Assembly (NCBI GenBank): GCA_003521625.1
Contig: DPHV01000024.1
Location: forward strand, 115,740 to 179,739
Reading direction: 5' to 3'
From: Ruminococcus sp.
GTDB lineage: Bacteria; Bacillota; Clostridia; Oscillospirales; Acutalibacteraceae
Length of the DNA: 64,000 nt
Positions 17,051 to 25,173 of this stretch are shown one piece after another. The notes under the pieces are model-generated. The model saw nothing but the letters and a program-made list of their open reading frames with translations, did not search any database and was not told the DNA's origin. How positions within the stretch are numbered: position 1 is the first letter of the stretch; each line of letters opens with the position of its first letter. Made by a program: the position numbers and the translations under genes.

Positions 17051-19900
17051 TTAGTTAATTTTCTCAAGTTTATAGCTTATATCATTTTCTTCAACATTAT
17101 ATCCGCTTGTAAATGCGTCATTATAGATATTTGTAAAGTCCCATTCTGACTCCTTCGGAATATAAATGTATTTCGGAATTTCTTCGGAATTAACTCTGTA
17201 GTATGTCTTAAGTCTTTCAACACTTGAAGGCTTTTCTCCCGAAATCCACGCTGACAATGTACCGTACGGAAAATCTACAGCAAGATAACACCATGTTCTT
17301 GAAGTGAGGAAAAGAATCTTATCTTCCTGCTTGCTTTTATAATACTGTAAGTCACTGTAAATAAGCTCATAAGTATTACAGTTATTCTTGTTTGTGTATA
17401 TTCCCTTTGCAGGACCGTTCTTAATCTGAGCGGTCAGATTGCTTGTGTTTCCGGATTCCCAGAAGCAGTGCTCTGCCTTGACTGTAATCTGAAAAGCGCC
17501 TTGAAGGAAAATCATAAATGCAACAAACAGAAAGCTTCCTCTTTTTACCCATACTTCATATTCTATATTGTCCTGCGTTGTTTTCATTTCCCTTAAAAGC
17601 TGTGCAAGGAAAACATAGCTTGCAATATTTGAAGCGGTAATTACCATTGATATTACATAGAAATACTGGTTTGACGAGAAACAAATTGCAAACGAATAAA
17701 TTATGCCCAGTACAAACAGGCTTGCAAAAAGCGGTTTCGGTTTGTTTTCGCACAGAATATACGATGTAATTCCAATGAAAATCAGTGGGAACATAATCGC
17801 ATTGTAGGTTGAATATGTAAGCTGTGGGAGAAACAGTACATAACAGAATATAACAATAGCTGTTGTTACTATAAGATAAATCGAGCGGTGAGATTTACGC
17901 TTGCGGTCGATTATCATAACAACAATCATTACAAGATAGCTGAACAATGCAATTTTAAAGTGGCTGTGGCAGTTGTATATTGATTTGAAGTACATACCAA
18001 ACCTTGCGCCAAGTGCTATCTGCGGATGTTCAGGGTCTGTCATAAGATAGGGAAGGTAATTTAATATTTCCTTAATGCTGACTCTTGTGAGCGCAAAAAC
18101 TAAAAATACTGCAGCAAGTGCAAATATGCCTATGCTGAAAAACAGGAAAGTCCTGCCTGCGAATAACTCGCTTTTAAGAATGAATTTCGTTTCCTTATTT
18201 TTGATAAATGTATGAATCAGAACACATATTCCGTAGAGAATATACGAAACTGCAAGATACGGACAGCAAAGCACTGCTGCGGCAAATGCAACGCCGCTGA
18301 AGATAAGGGGCAGTTTCTTTTTATAGCTTGCCGTTCCCATAATTACACCTGAAAGCGTTACAAGGTCAAGTCCCATAGTGTTATAGCTCATAGCCATAAT
18401 ATCATATGGTGTATAAATAAAATAAAGAACCGAAGCAAAAACAGAAACATATCCGTATTTTCTTATGCGTGTATAAATAACGATTGAAACTGTAGCGTGG
18501 AAGATAATATAAACTACTCTTGCGGCAAGAATAATTCCCTCGGTAGAGCCTGTAATTGTAGTGAAAAGCCAGACAAAAGGCATAAGGAGGAATCCCGAAA
18601 GCTGTGAAAGATGCCATTCGTCTTTAATCAGCGCATCTCCCATATTGAACCTTTGCGGAACAGTAAGGTAAAACGCTTCATCATTTCCTCCGAAGCCGAA
18701 AACACACTTCCAGAAGGCGAATATAATACCTCCGGCAATAAGCGCAATAAAAATATAATCCTGCCACTTGTATTTGTCATCTCGCTGGCGTTGTGTTTTA
18801 ATAAACTCAACAAGCTTTTTAAAAAATATCTGAATATATTTTGCAACAATATTCATAACCGCAGAAGCCAGCATTGAGCATATGAATACAATCGGAACAG
18901 TTACAAAATAAAACGGAAGTCTGTCCGTCATCGTAGTAATTTTTTCGTTGAGCACAGGATAAACAAGCATATCAAATATGTAAGAAATCAGATAAATTCC
19001 AAGTGCAAGGTCGGAAACCTTCCATAAAACAAACTTAACTTTTTCATTCATATTGTCAGTCTTGATTCTGCTCAACAGTACAAACAGCAAAACTGAAAGG
19101 ACATAAGGCTCAAAACCGTACCAGTAAACATAACTGCCCGATTTGAATGTAGTGCCGTAGCTCCTGTAGAAGTTAAATGTGCCGAATATTAGTATTGCAA
19201 GCAAAAACAGCACAAGCATACTTCTTGTATTCAGCTTGATTCCGTATTCACGGATATAACAGCCTGTAAAGTAGTATGCTATCGGATAAAATCCCATCCA
19301 CCAGCTCGGAACAAGCTTTGCAAATGTATCAGAGGTTTTAGGGTCAGACCACCAAGCAGGGTTATCAAAATTGAAAATGTTGAATAATGTCGGAATAATT
19401 GTCAGAAAAACAAGAGTAAGAACAAGCACTTGCTTTTGCCTTTTGTTTTTGAGCTTATTATATGCAAGATTCAAAAACGGAACAAGCAGAAATAGGCCAA
19501 TATACATCTCAATGTACCACGAATAATTTGCTCCCGTAAAATCAAGCGTGCCTAAAATAAATGATTTCGGCGTGAGCGGCTCATTGTCGTGTACAGCCTT
19601 GAAAATCATACAGGCAAGAGTTGCAAGTACAAAGATAATCAGTGTTTTAGATATGCCTGAATAATAATTTCTGCTCAAAGTTTTATGACTCATCAGATAG
19701 CCTGTAAGAATCATAAACAGCGGAACACAAACAGAGAACAATGTGCGCATAAGAACCATTATGTACATTGGAACGCCTTGTACAATATTACTGTAGAATC
19801 CGTTGTGTAAAAAGAAATGAACCGAAAGTACAGTAAACGCTGCGACTATTCGTATGATGTCCATTGAGGTGTTTCTGCTTTGCAATTTTTTAATATCCAT
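17051..19900 (-). CDS. Two-domain membrane protein: acyltransferase-3 fused to a GT-C-like glycosyltransferase
   Basis: 949 residues. Residues 1-365 match the acyltransferase-3 (OafA/WecH-like) fold: R17 and H28 in the pattern RIVAAFTVLSVH, then about ten hydrophobic helices. A polar linker (368-380, rich in K, R, Q and D) leads to a second membrane domain (381 to about 815). Its first loop holds GGNDEAFYLTVPQRF with D408/E409, like the DE-type catalytic loop of GT-C enzymes that use polyprenyl-phosphate sugars. The last 130 residues form a soluble tail ending near the stop. It could acylate and glycosylate the same lipid-linked glycan. The separate domain calls are firmer than the joint function. 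It may be co-transcribed with the GT2 gene upstream, though a terminator lies between. Confidence 0.75.
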   Translation of the reverse strand: MDIKKLQSRNTSMDIIRIVAAFTVLSVHFFLHNGFYSNIVQGVPMYIMVLMRTLFSVCVPLFMILTGYLMSHKTLSRNYYSGISKTLIIFVLATLACMIFKAVHDNEPLTPKSFILGTLDFTGANYSWYIEMYIGLFLLVPFLNLAYNKLKNKRQKQVLVLTLVFLTIIPTLFNIFNFDNPAWWSDPKTSDTFAKLVPSWWMGFYPIAYYFTGCYIREYGIKLNTRSMLVLFLLAILIFGTFNFYRSYGTTFKSGSYVYWYGFEPYVLSVLLFVLLSRIKTDNMNEKVKFVLWKVSDLALGIYLISYIFDMLVYPVLNEKITTMTDRLPFYFVTVPIVFICSMLASAVMNIVAKYIQIFFKKLVEFIKTQRQRDDKYKWQDYIFIALIAGGIIFAFWKCVFGFGGNDEAFYLTVPQRFNMGDALIKDEWHLSQLSGFLLMPFVWLFTTITGSTEGIILAARVVYIIFHATVSIVIYTRIRKYGYVSVFASVLYFIYTPYDIMAMSYNTMGLDLVTLSGVIMGTASYKKKLPLIFSGVAFAAAVLCCPYLAVSYILYGICVLIHTFIKNKETKFILKSELFAGRTFLFFSIGIFALAAVFLVFALTRVSIKEILNYLPYLMTDPEHPQIALGARFGMYFKSIYNCHSHFKIALFSYLVMIVVMIIDRKRKSHRSIYLIVTTAIVIFCYVLFLPQLTYSTYNAIMFPLIFIGITSYILCENKPKPLFASLFVLGIIYSFAICFSSNQYFYVISMVITASNIASYVFLAQLLREMKTTQDNIEYEVWVKRGSFLFVAFMIFLQGAFQITVKAEHCFWESGNTSNLTAQIKNGPAKGIYTNKNNCNTYELIYSDLQYYKSKQEDKILFLTSRTWCYLAVDFPYGTLSAWISGEKPSSVERLKTYYRVNSEEIPKYIYIPKESEWDFTNIYNDAFTSGYNVEENDISYKLEKIN

Positions 19901-19994
19901 TTTTATATCCTCTCAAAAAACAGTATATATATAACATTATCATATTTTCAATTATTTTACAATAAAATATTGAAAAATTTATAATAAGAAAAAA

Positions 19995-20025
19995 CTGCTA
20001 CGAATAAATTAATTATCCGTAGCAG
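19995..20025 (-). terminator. Terminator downstream of the GtrB-like glycosyltransferase gene
   Basis: Minus-strand CTGCTACG stem (20025-20018 with 20002-19995) followed by TTTTTTCTTATTAT, a good U tract on that strand. Confidence 0.65.
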
Positions 20026-20065
20026 ACAGACTGTCGAAAAAAGCAGTAACATTAAATTTTGAATA

Positions 20066-20094
20066 GGCAACCCCTTGGGGGAAGGTGGCAAGGG
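20066..20094. repeat. GC-rich inverted-repeat fragment, possible remnant of an intergenic repeat
   Basis: GGCAACCCCTTGGGGGAAGG is clearly richer in G and C than the surrounding AT-rich spacer and contains the dyad CCCCTTGGGG. It resembles the CCCCAAGGGG core of small intergenic repeats common in Ruminococcaceae. Only this fragment is present in the window, so the call is tentative. Confidence 0.3.
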
Positions 20095-20135
20095 AGAAGA
20101 ATGTACAAAAATAAGGAAAAGTTCATCTCCGCTAA

Positions 20136-21080
20136 TCAGTCCTCAAGAAACTCCTCTACAATAAATCTAGGACGTTGTTTTGTTTCAAGATATATTTTTC
20201 CGATGTATTCACCGATAATTCCAATTGCAAGGAGCTGTAGTCCGCCGATTGCCCATATTGAACACAAGGTACTTGCCCAACCGGTAGTTGCGACACCTAT
20301 AAAGAAACTTACGAGTGAATAGATAATCATAATAATGCTGATTGCAAATACAATACCGCCGAGCCAGGTAATCATTCTGATAGGCTGAATGCTGAGTGAA
20401 GTAATGCCTTCCCAGGCAAGAGCAAGCATTTTCTTCAGCGGATATTTACTTTCGCCTGCAAGTCGTTCTGAACGCTCATATGTAACAATGTCAGACTTGT
20501 ATCCGATAAGCGGTACCATACCTCTTAAGAAAATATTAGTTTCCTTGTAGAGTGAAAATGCTTCAAGCGCACGTTTGCTCATAAGTCTGAAATCGGCGTG
20601 GTTAAAAATAACCTTTGCTCCCATTTTGTTAAGAATTTTATAGAAAGCCTCGGCTGTGAAACGCTTGAAGAATGTATCGGTTTCACGCTTTGAACGAACG
20701 CCGTAAACAACATCGCAACCTTCCTCGTATTTCTGTACCATTTCATCAAAGGTGTTTATATCGTCCTGTAAGTCAGCATCAATTGAAATTACTGCGTCAG
20801 CCTTGTCCTTTAAGGTCATAAGACCACTCAAAAGCGCATTCTGGTGACCTCTGTTGCGGCTGAGCTTGATCCCCTGAAAAACAGGATTTTCGTTGTGAAG
20901 CTCTTTGATAATACTCCAAGTCTTGTCCTTTGAGCCGTCGTCAATAAAGACAATTCTGCTGTCAGAGGTTATTTTGCCCTCCGCCATCATATCGTCATAC
21001 TTGTTCAGAAGTTTAGCGGCAGAATCTCTTAATACATCTTCCTCGTTATAGCAGGGAATAGCAAGATAAAGCTTTGTCAT
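20136..21080 (-). CDS. Family 2 glycosyltransferase, GtrB/DPM1-like polyprenyl-phosphate sugar synthase
   Basis: 314 residues. The GT-A domain has the nucleotide-binding IPCYNEED (8-15), VFIDDGSKDKTW and the DxD-type SIDADLQDD with D101/D103. Two C-terminal membrane helices (about 228-252 and 262-288) are typical of GtrB, which transfers glucose or another sugar from UDP/GDP to undecaprenyl phosphate on the inner face. Its product would be the natural donor for a GT-C enzyme such as the neighbouring fusion protein. The start follows GGAGGATAATT, and the promoter matches the sigma-A consensus exactly. Confidence 0.92.
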   Translation of the reverse strand: MTKLYLAIPCYNEEDVLRDSAAKLLNKYDDMMAEGKITSDSRIVFIDDGSKDKTWSIIKELHNENPVFQGIKLSRNRGHQNALLSGLMTLKDKADAVISIDADLQDDINTFDEMVQKYEEGCDVVYGVRSKRETDTFFKRFTAEAFYKILNKMGAKVIFNHADFRLMSKRALEAFSLYKETNIFLRGMVPLIGYKSDIVTYERSERLAGESKYPLKKMLALAWEGITSLSIQPIRMITWLGGIVFAISIIMIIYSLVSFFIGVATTGWASTLCSIWAIGGLQLLAIGIIGEYIGKIYLETKQRPRFIVEEFLED

Positions 21081-21160
21081 AATTATCCTCCGTTTTGTCA
21101 GCCATATTAAAAACTAAAAAATGAAATTATAATATAACTTAATACAATATAATCCTCTTA

Positions 21161-21189
21161 ATTATAAATCTGATATAATATATTGTCAA
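21161..21189 (-). promoter_or_regulatory. Consensus sigma-A promoter of the glycosyltransferase gene
   Basis: Minus strand TTGACA (21189-21184), a 17-base spacer and TATAAT (21166-21161), a perfect consensus match; about 80-base leader. Confidence 0.8.
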
Positions 21190-21236
21190 GAATTTATCAA
21201 TTTTGTAATTTAATTTTGCAAATTTGAAAAATCCCC

Positions 21237-21265
21237 TTGTAAAGAAAAACCAATTGTATTATAAT
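21237..21265 (+). promoter_or_regulatory. Sigma-A promoter of pfkA
   Basis: TTGTAA (21237-21242), a 17-base spacer and TATAAT (21260-21265), 33 bases before the ATG. Confidence 0.75.
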
Positions 21266-21298
21266 ATCAAGTGTTAATAACCTTATGGAGGTAGTTTT

Positions 21299-22267
21299 AT
21301 GTCACAGAAATCAATAGCAGTACTTACAAGCGGCGGCGATGCTCCCGGAATGAATGCGGCTGTCAGAGCTGTAGTTCGTGCAGGTATTAATAAAGGATTA
21401 AAGGTTTACGGTGTTTACCGTGGTTATAACGGATTGCTCAACGGCGACGTTCAGGAAATGAATCTTCGCAGTGTATCCGACATCATCGGCAACGGCGGTA
21501 CAATGCTCTATACAGCAAGAAGTGAAGAGTTTGCTACTCCCGCAGGAATTAAGAAAGCAGCAGATTTCTGTAAGAGCCTTGACATTACAGGCGTTGTTGT
21601 AATCGGCGGCGACGGTTCTTTCAGAGGAGCAAGAGCGCTTACAAACGCAGGTGTAAATTGTATCGGCGTTCCCGGTACTATCGACAACGATATTGCCTGC
21701 TCTGAATATACAGTAGGATTTGATACAGCTATGAATACGGCTATCCAGATGGTTGACCGTATCAGAGATACTGCACAGTCACACGACCGTTGCTCAATCG
21801 TTGAGGTTATGGGCAGACGTTGCGGTGATATTGCATTGCAGACCGGTATTGCAACAGGTGCTACTGCAATTCTTGTGCCTGAAGTTCAGTATAATATAGA
21901 GCGTGATGTTATCGCAAGAATTATCAACACGCAGAAAACAGGCAAAAAGCACTTTATTATTGTTGTTGCCGAGGGCGTAGGCGGCGTTGTGGATCTCGCA
22001 AAGTATGTAGAACAGCGTCTTGGTATTGAAGCAAGAGCTACGGTACTCGGACATGTTCAGAGAGGCGGTTCTCCGACTTTGCGTGACAGAGTTGTTGCAA
22101 GTGAAATGGGCTACAAGGCTGTTCAGCTCCTCGAACAGAATATCGGTAACCGTGTTGTTGTAATGCAGGGCGGAAAAATCGTTGACCTTGACATTAATGA
22201 AGCTCTTGATATGCCGAGGGTATTTGACAAAGACCTTTACAATGTTGCAATGTCAATTTCAATCTGA
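21299..22267 (+). CDS. pfkA: ATP-dependent 6-phosphofructokinase
   Basis: Phosphorylates fructose-6-phosphate, the committing step of glycolysis. 322 residues. Motifs: ATP loop SGGDAPGMNAAVRAVVR (11-27), VVIGGDGSFRGA with the Asp-Gly-Ser of ATP-type enzymes, catalytic GVPGTIDNDI, the substrate segment VEVMGRRCGD, and VLGHVQRGGSPTLRDRV. GGDGS rather than GGDDS supports ATP rather than pyrophosphate as donor. The ribosome binding site is TATGGAGGTAG. It is a single-gene transcript with its own promoter and terminator. Confidence 0.97.
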   Translation: MSQKSIAVLTSGGDAPGMNAAVRAVVRAGINKGLKVYGVYRGYNGLLNGDVQEMNLRSVSDIIGNGGTMLYTARSEEFATPAGIKKAADFCKSLDITGVVVIGGDGSFRGARALTNAGVNCIGVPGTIDNDIACSEYTVGFDTAMNTAIQMVDRIRDTAQSHDRCSIVEVMGRRCGDIALQTGIATGATAILVPEVQYNIERDVIARIINTQKTGKKHFIIVVAEGVGGVVDLAKYVEQRLGIEARATVLGHVQRGGSPTLRDRVVASEMGYKAVQLLEQNIGNRVVVMQGGKIVDLDINEALDMPRVFDKDLYNVAMSISI

Positions 22268-22298
22268 TTCAGATTTATTTATTTTGTATTCTTTTCAT

Positions 22299-22317
22299 GG
22301 GCGGACTATGTTCGCCC
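22299..22317 (+). terminator. Terminator of pfkA
   Basis: GGGCGGA/TTCGCCC stem around CTATG, then TTGATTTTTAT. Confidence 0.65.
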
Positions 22318-22347
22318 TTGATTTTTATAACTAAAGCTTACTATAAA
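22318..22347 (+). promoter_or_regulatory. Candidate promoter of the MORN-MscS pair
   Basis: TTGATT (22318-22323), an 18-base spacer and TATAAA (22342-22347); the -35 box is embedded in the pfkA terminator tail. Moderate match only. Confidence 0.4.
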
Positions 22348-22367
22348 ACCCGAAAGGAATCATAACT

Positions 22368-23897
22368 ATGCTTTCCGACTCACAAAAACTGACAAACGGG
22401 CTGATTATATATTCAGCTTTAATTTCTGATTTTGAAAAGCTTGATTTTAAAAATGACGCACTTGCAGGAGTACGTGCAAATTATTTCAATTCAAATAAAC
22501 TGCCTCAAAATGACAAGTCTGAAATTTCTTTAGAAGAAAAAACATATAATATTTCTTATCGTATGAGCGAAGATGAACCGTTATCGTGGAAGATAACACG
22601 AAACAACCGTCCCTTTCAGTCCGTAAAAAAGGCGACAGGCGGTGTTTACAGCGTTATTTTTTACAGAGAAAACGGAATAATATATAAGAGGTCATTTTTT
22701 GATAAGGAACATAACTGGTTACGTACAGAGTATTACGACAGTAATTATGAGGATGTAAAAACTGCTGTCCTTGCTCCGAAGAGAATTTCAGGAATTACTG
22801 CGTTACAGCTTGAAAGAATAAATATTGACGGCGAACACAGTTATTCGATTTTATATCCTTCCGAAAAGGTTCCTGTGAAAAGGTGCACGGGACTGATTTA
22901 TTCAAATGTAGGTATGCTCTGGTATGATGAAATGTTCAGACCGGAGGATTTGCCTGTTGAAAATCTGCCTGTAACTGAATGTGAAAACTCGGGATTTAAG
23001 TTTAACAATTCCGATGAAATGTTAAAATCTTATGATTCTTCCGAGTATTTATCTTTGACGGATGCAGAATATCTTGAGGAAACAACATGTAATTATGACG
23101 AAGTCGAAAGTACTCAAACTGAAAAGTCTGATAAAAAAGAAGATGAACAAAGCTATTCTGCTTATGACAAAATTGCCAGTATTCTTTCAGAGGCGCATAA
23201 AACCAACAAGGATTTATTCGGAGAAATAATTAATCAGACTTCAAGTGATTTATTTGAGCAAGAGGAAAAAACCGATAAAGTTGAAAAAGAAGAAGATTCA
23301 GTTGAAGAAGTTTTATCGGAAGATAATACTATTGATGAAATCGAAGAAAATATTGAAGCTGATTCAAAAAACAATGAAAGTAATTTTGTTACTGATGAAT
23401 CGCAGGAAGAGTATGATAGCAAGGAAAATCCGGATTGTAATGTGATTATTCACACTAAATCAGGCAGATATGCTTATTTCGGCAATGTTGACGAGAATAA
23501 TAAGAGAACAGGACGTGGTCGTACCGTTACTCCGCAGGGGCTTACTTCCTATGACGGCGAGTATCTTGATGACCAGAGAAACGGATTCGGCGTTTGCTAT
23601 TACAAAGAAGGCAATATAAATTACGTCGGAAACTGGGTAAACGGCAAACGAGAGGGCAGTGGCGTCGGTTATCGTTTGAGCGACGGTACAATGCACGCCG
23701 GAAAGTGGAGCGATAACTCTCCCGACGATTGCGGAGCAAGATTTGACTCCGACGGTAATTTTATCGACGTATGTTTTTACAGTGGCGGTAAGCGAAACGG
23801 AAAGAGCGTGTCTTTTGATGAAAACGGAAGAGTTGTAATTAAAAACTGGAAAGACGGGGAGCTTGTTTCCGAGTTTATAGTAGACGATGAGGCATAA
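22368..23897 (+). CDS. MORN-repeat protein with acidic central region, unknown function
   Basis: 509 residues, no signal peptide, so probably cytosolic. Residues 1-210 form a folded-looking region without a family I recognise (YNISYRMSEDEPLSW, VIFYRENGIIYKRSFFD). Residues about 235-360 are strongly acidic and low in complexity (runs of E, D, K, S). Residues 365-460 hold three MORN units spaced about 24 residues: YDGEYLDDQRNGFG (395), YVGNWVNGKREGSG (419) and HAGKWSDN (443), with degenerate units on both sides. MORN repeats often bind lipid or act as scaffolds. The MscS channel gene starts three bases after its stop, so the two are almost certainly co-translated and may work together. Confidence 0.75.
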   Translation: MLSDSQKLTNGLIIYSALISDFEKLDFKNDALAGVRANYFNSNKLPQNDKSEISLEEKTYNISYRMSEDEPLSWKITRNNRPFQSVKKATGGVYSVIFYRENGIIYKRSFFDKEHNWLRTEYYDSNYEDVKTAVLAPKRISGITALQLERINIDGEHSYSILYPSEKVPVKRCTGLIYSNVGMLWYDEMFRPEDLPVENLPVTECENSGFKFNNSDEMLKSYDSSEYLSLTDAEYLEETTCNYDEVESTQTEKSDKKEDEQSYSAYDKIASILSEAHKTNKDLFGEIINQTSSDLFEQEEKTDKVEKEEDSVEEVLSEDNTIDEIEENIEADSKNNESNFVTDESQEEYDSKENPDCNVIIHTKSGRYAYFGNVDENNKRTGRGRTVTPQGLTSYDGEYLDDQRNGFGVCYYKEGNINYVGNWVNGKREGSGVGYRLSDGTMHAGKWSDNSPDDCGARFDSDGNFIDVCFYSGGKRNGKSVSFDENGRVVIKNWKDGELVSEFIVDDEA

Positions 23898-23900
23898 AAT

Positions 23901-24692
23901 ATGGAAAAAATCAACGAAATCTTTATAGAAGTAATGCCTACTGTTCTGATGTTTATTGCGGTAATAGTAATAGGATTAGTCGCCTCAAAGCTGTTAATAA
24001 GATTACTTAAAAATATCCTTACTAAAACGAATATCGACCATACCGCAGTTACTTTTGTTTTGTCATTTGTCAAAGTGTTGCTGTACATAATTATTGCTAT
24101 AACAGCACTTGCAACTATCGGCGTAAATGTAGCGTCGCTCTTAACGGCTGTCGGAGCAGCCGCACTGACGGCAGGACTTGCCTTGCAGGACAGCTTAAGC
24201 AACCTTGCCAGCGGTATGATTATTCTTCTGAATAAGCCTTTTGTAGCAGGTGATATACTTGAATTTGAGGGAATAAAGGGAAGTGTAGAGAACATTAAGA
24301 TTTTCTTTACTACCATTCATACCCTCGACAACAAGACGGTAACTATACCGAATTCACGTCTTACCTCAAATAATGTTGTCAATTGTACAATGGTTGATAA
24401 GCGTAGAGTGGATTTGAAGTACACAATCAGCTATGATGATGACATATCAAAAGTCAAAGGGCTGATTTATACGCTCATTTCTACAAATGATAAAATAATG
24501 AATGAGCCTAAGCCTGCTGTTCACGTAGGTAAACACCTTGACAGTGGTATTGAAATTATCGTAATGGTATGGACTACGCCTGATGATTACTACGACGTTT
24601 ACTATTTTATGCAGGAAAACGTAAAGCTTGTTTTTGACGAAAACGGAATAACAATTCCTTATCCTCACGTTGTTGTAAAAAATCAAAAGTGA
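23901..24692 (+). CDS. Small-conductance mechanosensitive channel, MscS family
   Basis: Opens under membrane tension to release solutes during osmotic downshock. 263 residues: three hydrophobic helices, with the pore-lining TM3 at about 82-108 containing the Ala/Gly-rich TAVGAAALTAGLALQDSLSN, then the beta domain NKPFVAGDILEF with IPNSRLTSNNVVN, and an alpha/beta C-terminal vestibule. It is slightly shorter than E. coli MscS (286). Coupled to the MORN-repeat gene and followed by a strong terminator. Confidence 0.93.
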   Translation: MEKINEIFIEVMPTVLMFIAVIVIGLVASKLLIRLLKNILTKTNIDHTAVTFVLSFVKVLLYIIIAITALATIGVNVASLLTAVGAAALTAGLALQDSLSNLASGMIILLNKPFVAGDILEFEGIKGSVENIKIFFTTIHTLDNKTVTIPNSRLTSNNVVNCTMVDKRRVDLKYTISYDDDISKVKGLIYTLISTNDKIMNEPKPAVHVGKHLDSGIEIIVMVWTTPDDYYDVYYFMQENVKLVFDENGITIPYPHVVVKNQK

Positions 24693-24725
24693 ATTTTGTA
24701 TAAATTGCTTTAAGAAGTAAATAAT

Positions 24726-24751
24726 AATGGTGTCGTATCAACGGCACCATT
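24726..24751 (+). terminator. Terminator after the MscS gene
   Basis: AATGGTGTCGT/ACGGCACCATT stem (one G-U pair), loop ATCA, then TTTTTATA. Confidence 0.85.
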
Positions 24752-24772
24752 TTTTATATAAGGATGATTGCT

Positions 24773-25087
24773 ATGAAAAAACTATTATTATTAATCTCGG
24801 CAGCGGCAATTCTTATTTTATCTTTTGTAGGTTGTGGAATTGGAAATGCAGTGTCAGACGCTGCTTCGGGCGTAGGCAATGCAGCGTCTGACATTGCAAG
24901 CGGAGCAGGTTCAGCCGCAAGCGATATTGGCGGCGGTTCGGTAACAGACCGTGACGGAGTTATCGGTAATGAAAACGAAACAAAAAATAATACGCAGGAT
25001 AATACGAAAAACAGCTCAAATAACAATTCCCAGAACAACTCACAAAATGCAACGAATGCCACAAAGCCGTCAGATGAGCTTGTTTAA
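24773..25087 (+). CDS. Small predicted lipoprotein, low complexity
   Basis: About 104 residues from ATG 24773 (an in-frame ATG at 24764 is possible). A lysine-led hydrophobic signal ends in SFVGC, a loose lipobox, so the mature protein would begin at Cys about 21 with a lipid anchor. The mature part has an Ala/Ser/Gly repeat (SDAASGVGNAASDIASG and SAASDIGGG) followed by an Asn/Gln/Thr-rich tail with several NNNSQNN-like stretches. No enzymatic motif. The repeats suggest internal duplication of about 7-11 residues. Function unknown. Confidence 0.65.
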   Translation: MKKLLLLISAAAILILSFVGCGIGNAVSDAASGVGNAASDIASGAGSAASDIGGGSVTDRDGVIGNENETKNNTQDNTKNSSNNNSQNNSQNATNATKPSDELV

Positions 25088-25114
25088 CTATGCTAAACTG
25101 AATAATTTACAGCA

Positions 25115-25147
25115 TTTAAGCCTCGCAAAAGATATGCGAGGCTTAAA
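25115..25147. terminator. Bidirectional terminator between lipoprotein gene and sigE
   Basis: Perfect 13-base-pair stem TTTAAGCCTCGCA (25115-25127) / TGCGAGGCTTAAA (25135-25147), loop AAAGATA, in a convergent gap. Confidence 0.8.
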
Positions 25148-25173
25148 ATTATAATAATATTCTATTTAATTAT

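Noticed and set aside
20059..20322. Plus-strand ORF antisense to the GT2 gene end
   Set aside because: It is the mirror of a conserved coding region and has no independent signals.
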